The position numbers and the translations under genes are program-made. The notes under the pieces are model-generated. The model was not told the DNA's origin. It saw only the letters and a list, made by a program, of their open reading frames with translations, and searched no databases. Positions 14,936 to 15,396 of a stretch of DNA of 15,396 nucleotides are shown one piece after another. This stretch comes from Fidelibacterota bacterium (GTDB taxonomy: Bacteria > Marinisomatota > Marinisomatia > SCGC-AAA003-L08 > TMED6), in the NCBI GenBank assembly GCA_014239355.1, contig JAAZYZ010000052.1, positions 1-15,396 of the forward strand, read 5' to 3'. The stretch's first letter is position 1. Each line of letters begins with the position of its first letter.

Positions 14936-15396
14936 TTTTTAACCCCTATTACTACAGGAGCAATATCAATACTTGTTTTCCCTGTTTGAAAATTACTAGC
15001 TTCCATGTGCATTAAATATGTTCCAGGTGGTTGAATCTGTCCCATTTGATTTGTCCCATCCCAAGCTGATGAAGATTCTTCCCTTCTAACGGTCCCAGAT
15101 GATGCATAATATTTATCAACTAAAGTAGTTATAAATCTACCTGATATATCAAATACTCTTATAATCACTCTGGAATTAGGAGGAAATGAATAAGCATAGT
15201 CTAAAACTTCAGAAGCTGAAGGTATTAATACATATGGAGCAGGATTTATAATAACATCAGTAAAAGTTTCAGAACCATCAAATTCTCCTTCCATATCAAA
15301 ACTTTGAAGAATTGTAAAATCATCTACACTACATACAAGTATTTGTTTCTCTCCATCATATTCAAAAACATTGCCTAATCCTTGTACAAGATATCG
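14932..15396 (-). CDS. C-terminal end of a secreted protein with OB-like stretch and FlgD-like domain (5' end cut by window edge)
   Basis: A methionine codon at 15294 is not the true start: the frame stays open for 34 more codons to the right edge, so at least 154 C-terminal residues of a larger protein are seen. The first visible stretch, EYDGEKQILVCSVDDFTIL (residues 12-30 of the fragment), resembles the OB-fold strands of extracellular nucleases and lamin-tail proteins (YnG-x-x-QI-x-x-S-x-x-D). A FlgD-like immunoglobulin-type domain then spans about 60-150: RVIIRVFDISGRFITTL, AWDGTNQMG and PPGTYLMHME. Such domains end many secreted FCB proteins and often take the place of a type IX sorting domain. 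The gene overlaps the PorV-like gene by four bases (ATGA). The FlgD-like call is firm, the OB-like call is tentative because its N-terminal half is outside the window. Confidence 0.75.
   Translation of the reverse strand, partial: RYLVQGLGNVFEYDGEKQILVCSVDDFTILQSFDMEGEFDGSETFTDVIINPAPYVLIPSASEVLDYAYSFPPNSRVIIRVFDISGRFITTLVDKYYASSGTVRREESSSAWDGTNQMGQIQPPGTYLMHMEASNFQTGKTSIDIAPVVIGVKK

Noticed and set aside
15192..15294. Methionine codon at 15294 as the start of a 120-residue protein
   Set aside because: The same frame continues without a stop to the window edge with family-like sequence, and no ribosome-binding site precedes this ATG, so it is an internal Met of a larger protein.
1..15396. 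CRISPR arrays, tRNA or rRNA genes, insertion sequences and phage genes
   Set aside because: I saw no spaced direct repeats, no tRNA-like or rRNA-like conserved sequence and no transposase, integrase or phage motifs on either strand. The window looks like ordinary chromosome.

Overview
This is an A+T-rich window from a Gram-negative (diderm) bacterium. The mix of genes points to the FCB group. It has a TonB-dependent receptor with an N-terminal carboxypeptidase-regulatory-like domain paired with a DUF4249-type lipoprotein, PorV-like and FadL-like barrels, and a secreted protein with a FlgD-like C-terminal domain. Several signal peptides end in CQ. My best guess is a marine Marinimicrobia (SAR406)-like lineage, with Bacteroidota as the alternative. 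No marker in the window settles this.

Layout. (1) Positions 1-671, minus strand: most of an Mrp/ApbC-type Fe-S carrier ATPase, cut by the left edge. (2) Positions 672-929: divergent intergenic region with a likely promoter for mrp, a perfect 7-bp hairpin and a strong Shine-Dalgarno site for rng. (3) Positions 930-3124, plus strand: RNase E/G, ribosomal protein L21 and ribosomal protein L27. (4) Positions 3161-6696, plus strand: TonB-dependent receptor and its DUF4249-like lipoprotein, overlapping by one base. (5) Positions 6693-15396, minus strand: seven genes with gaps of at most 22 bases or short overlaps, read right to left as one apparent operon. In order they are a secreted protein with an OB-like stretch and a FlgD-like tail (cut by the right edge), a PorV-like barrel, a large barrel with two helix-hairpin-helix (HhH) units at its N terminus, a FadL-like barrel, a fusion of a degenerate 5'-nucleotidase-type domain with an intact endonuclease/exonuclease/phosphatase domain, a small unrecognised barrel, and queG. 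The two strands converge with stop codons overlapping by four bases.

How the genes may work together. The left part is housekeeping (Fe-S delivery, RNA turnover, ribosome). The receptor/lipoprotein pair is a surface uptake system for an unknown ligand. The minus-strand operon is the most interesting region: almost every product appears to be exported, and three of them carry folds associated with nucleic acid (OB-like, double HhH, DNase I-like nuclease). Together with PorV-like and FadL-like barrels this suggests an envelope system that binds, cuts and perhaps takes up extracellular nucleic acid. That function is an inference from domain content and gene order, not demonstrated.
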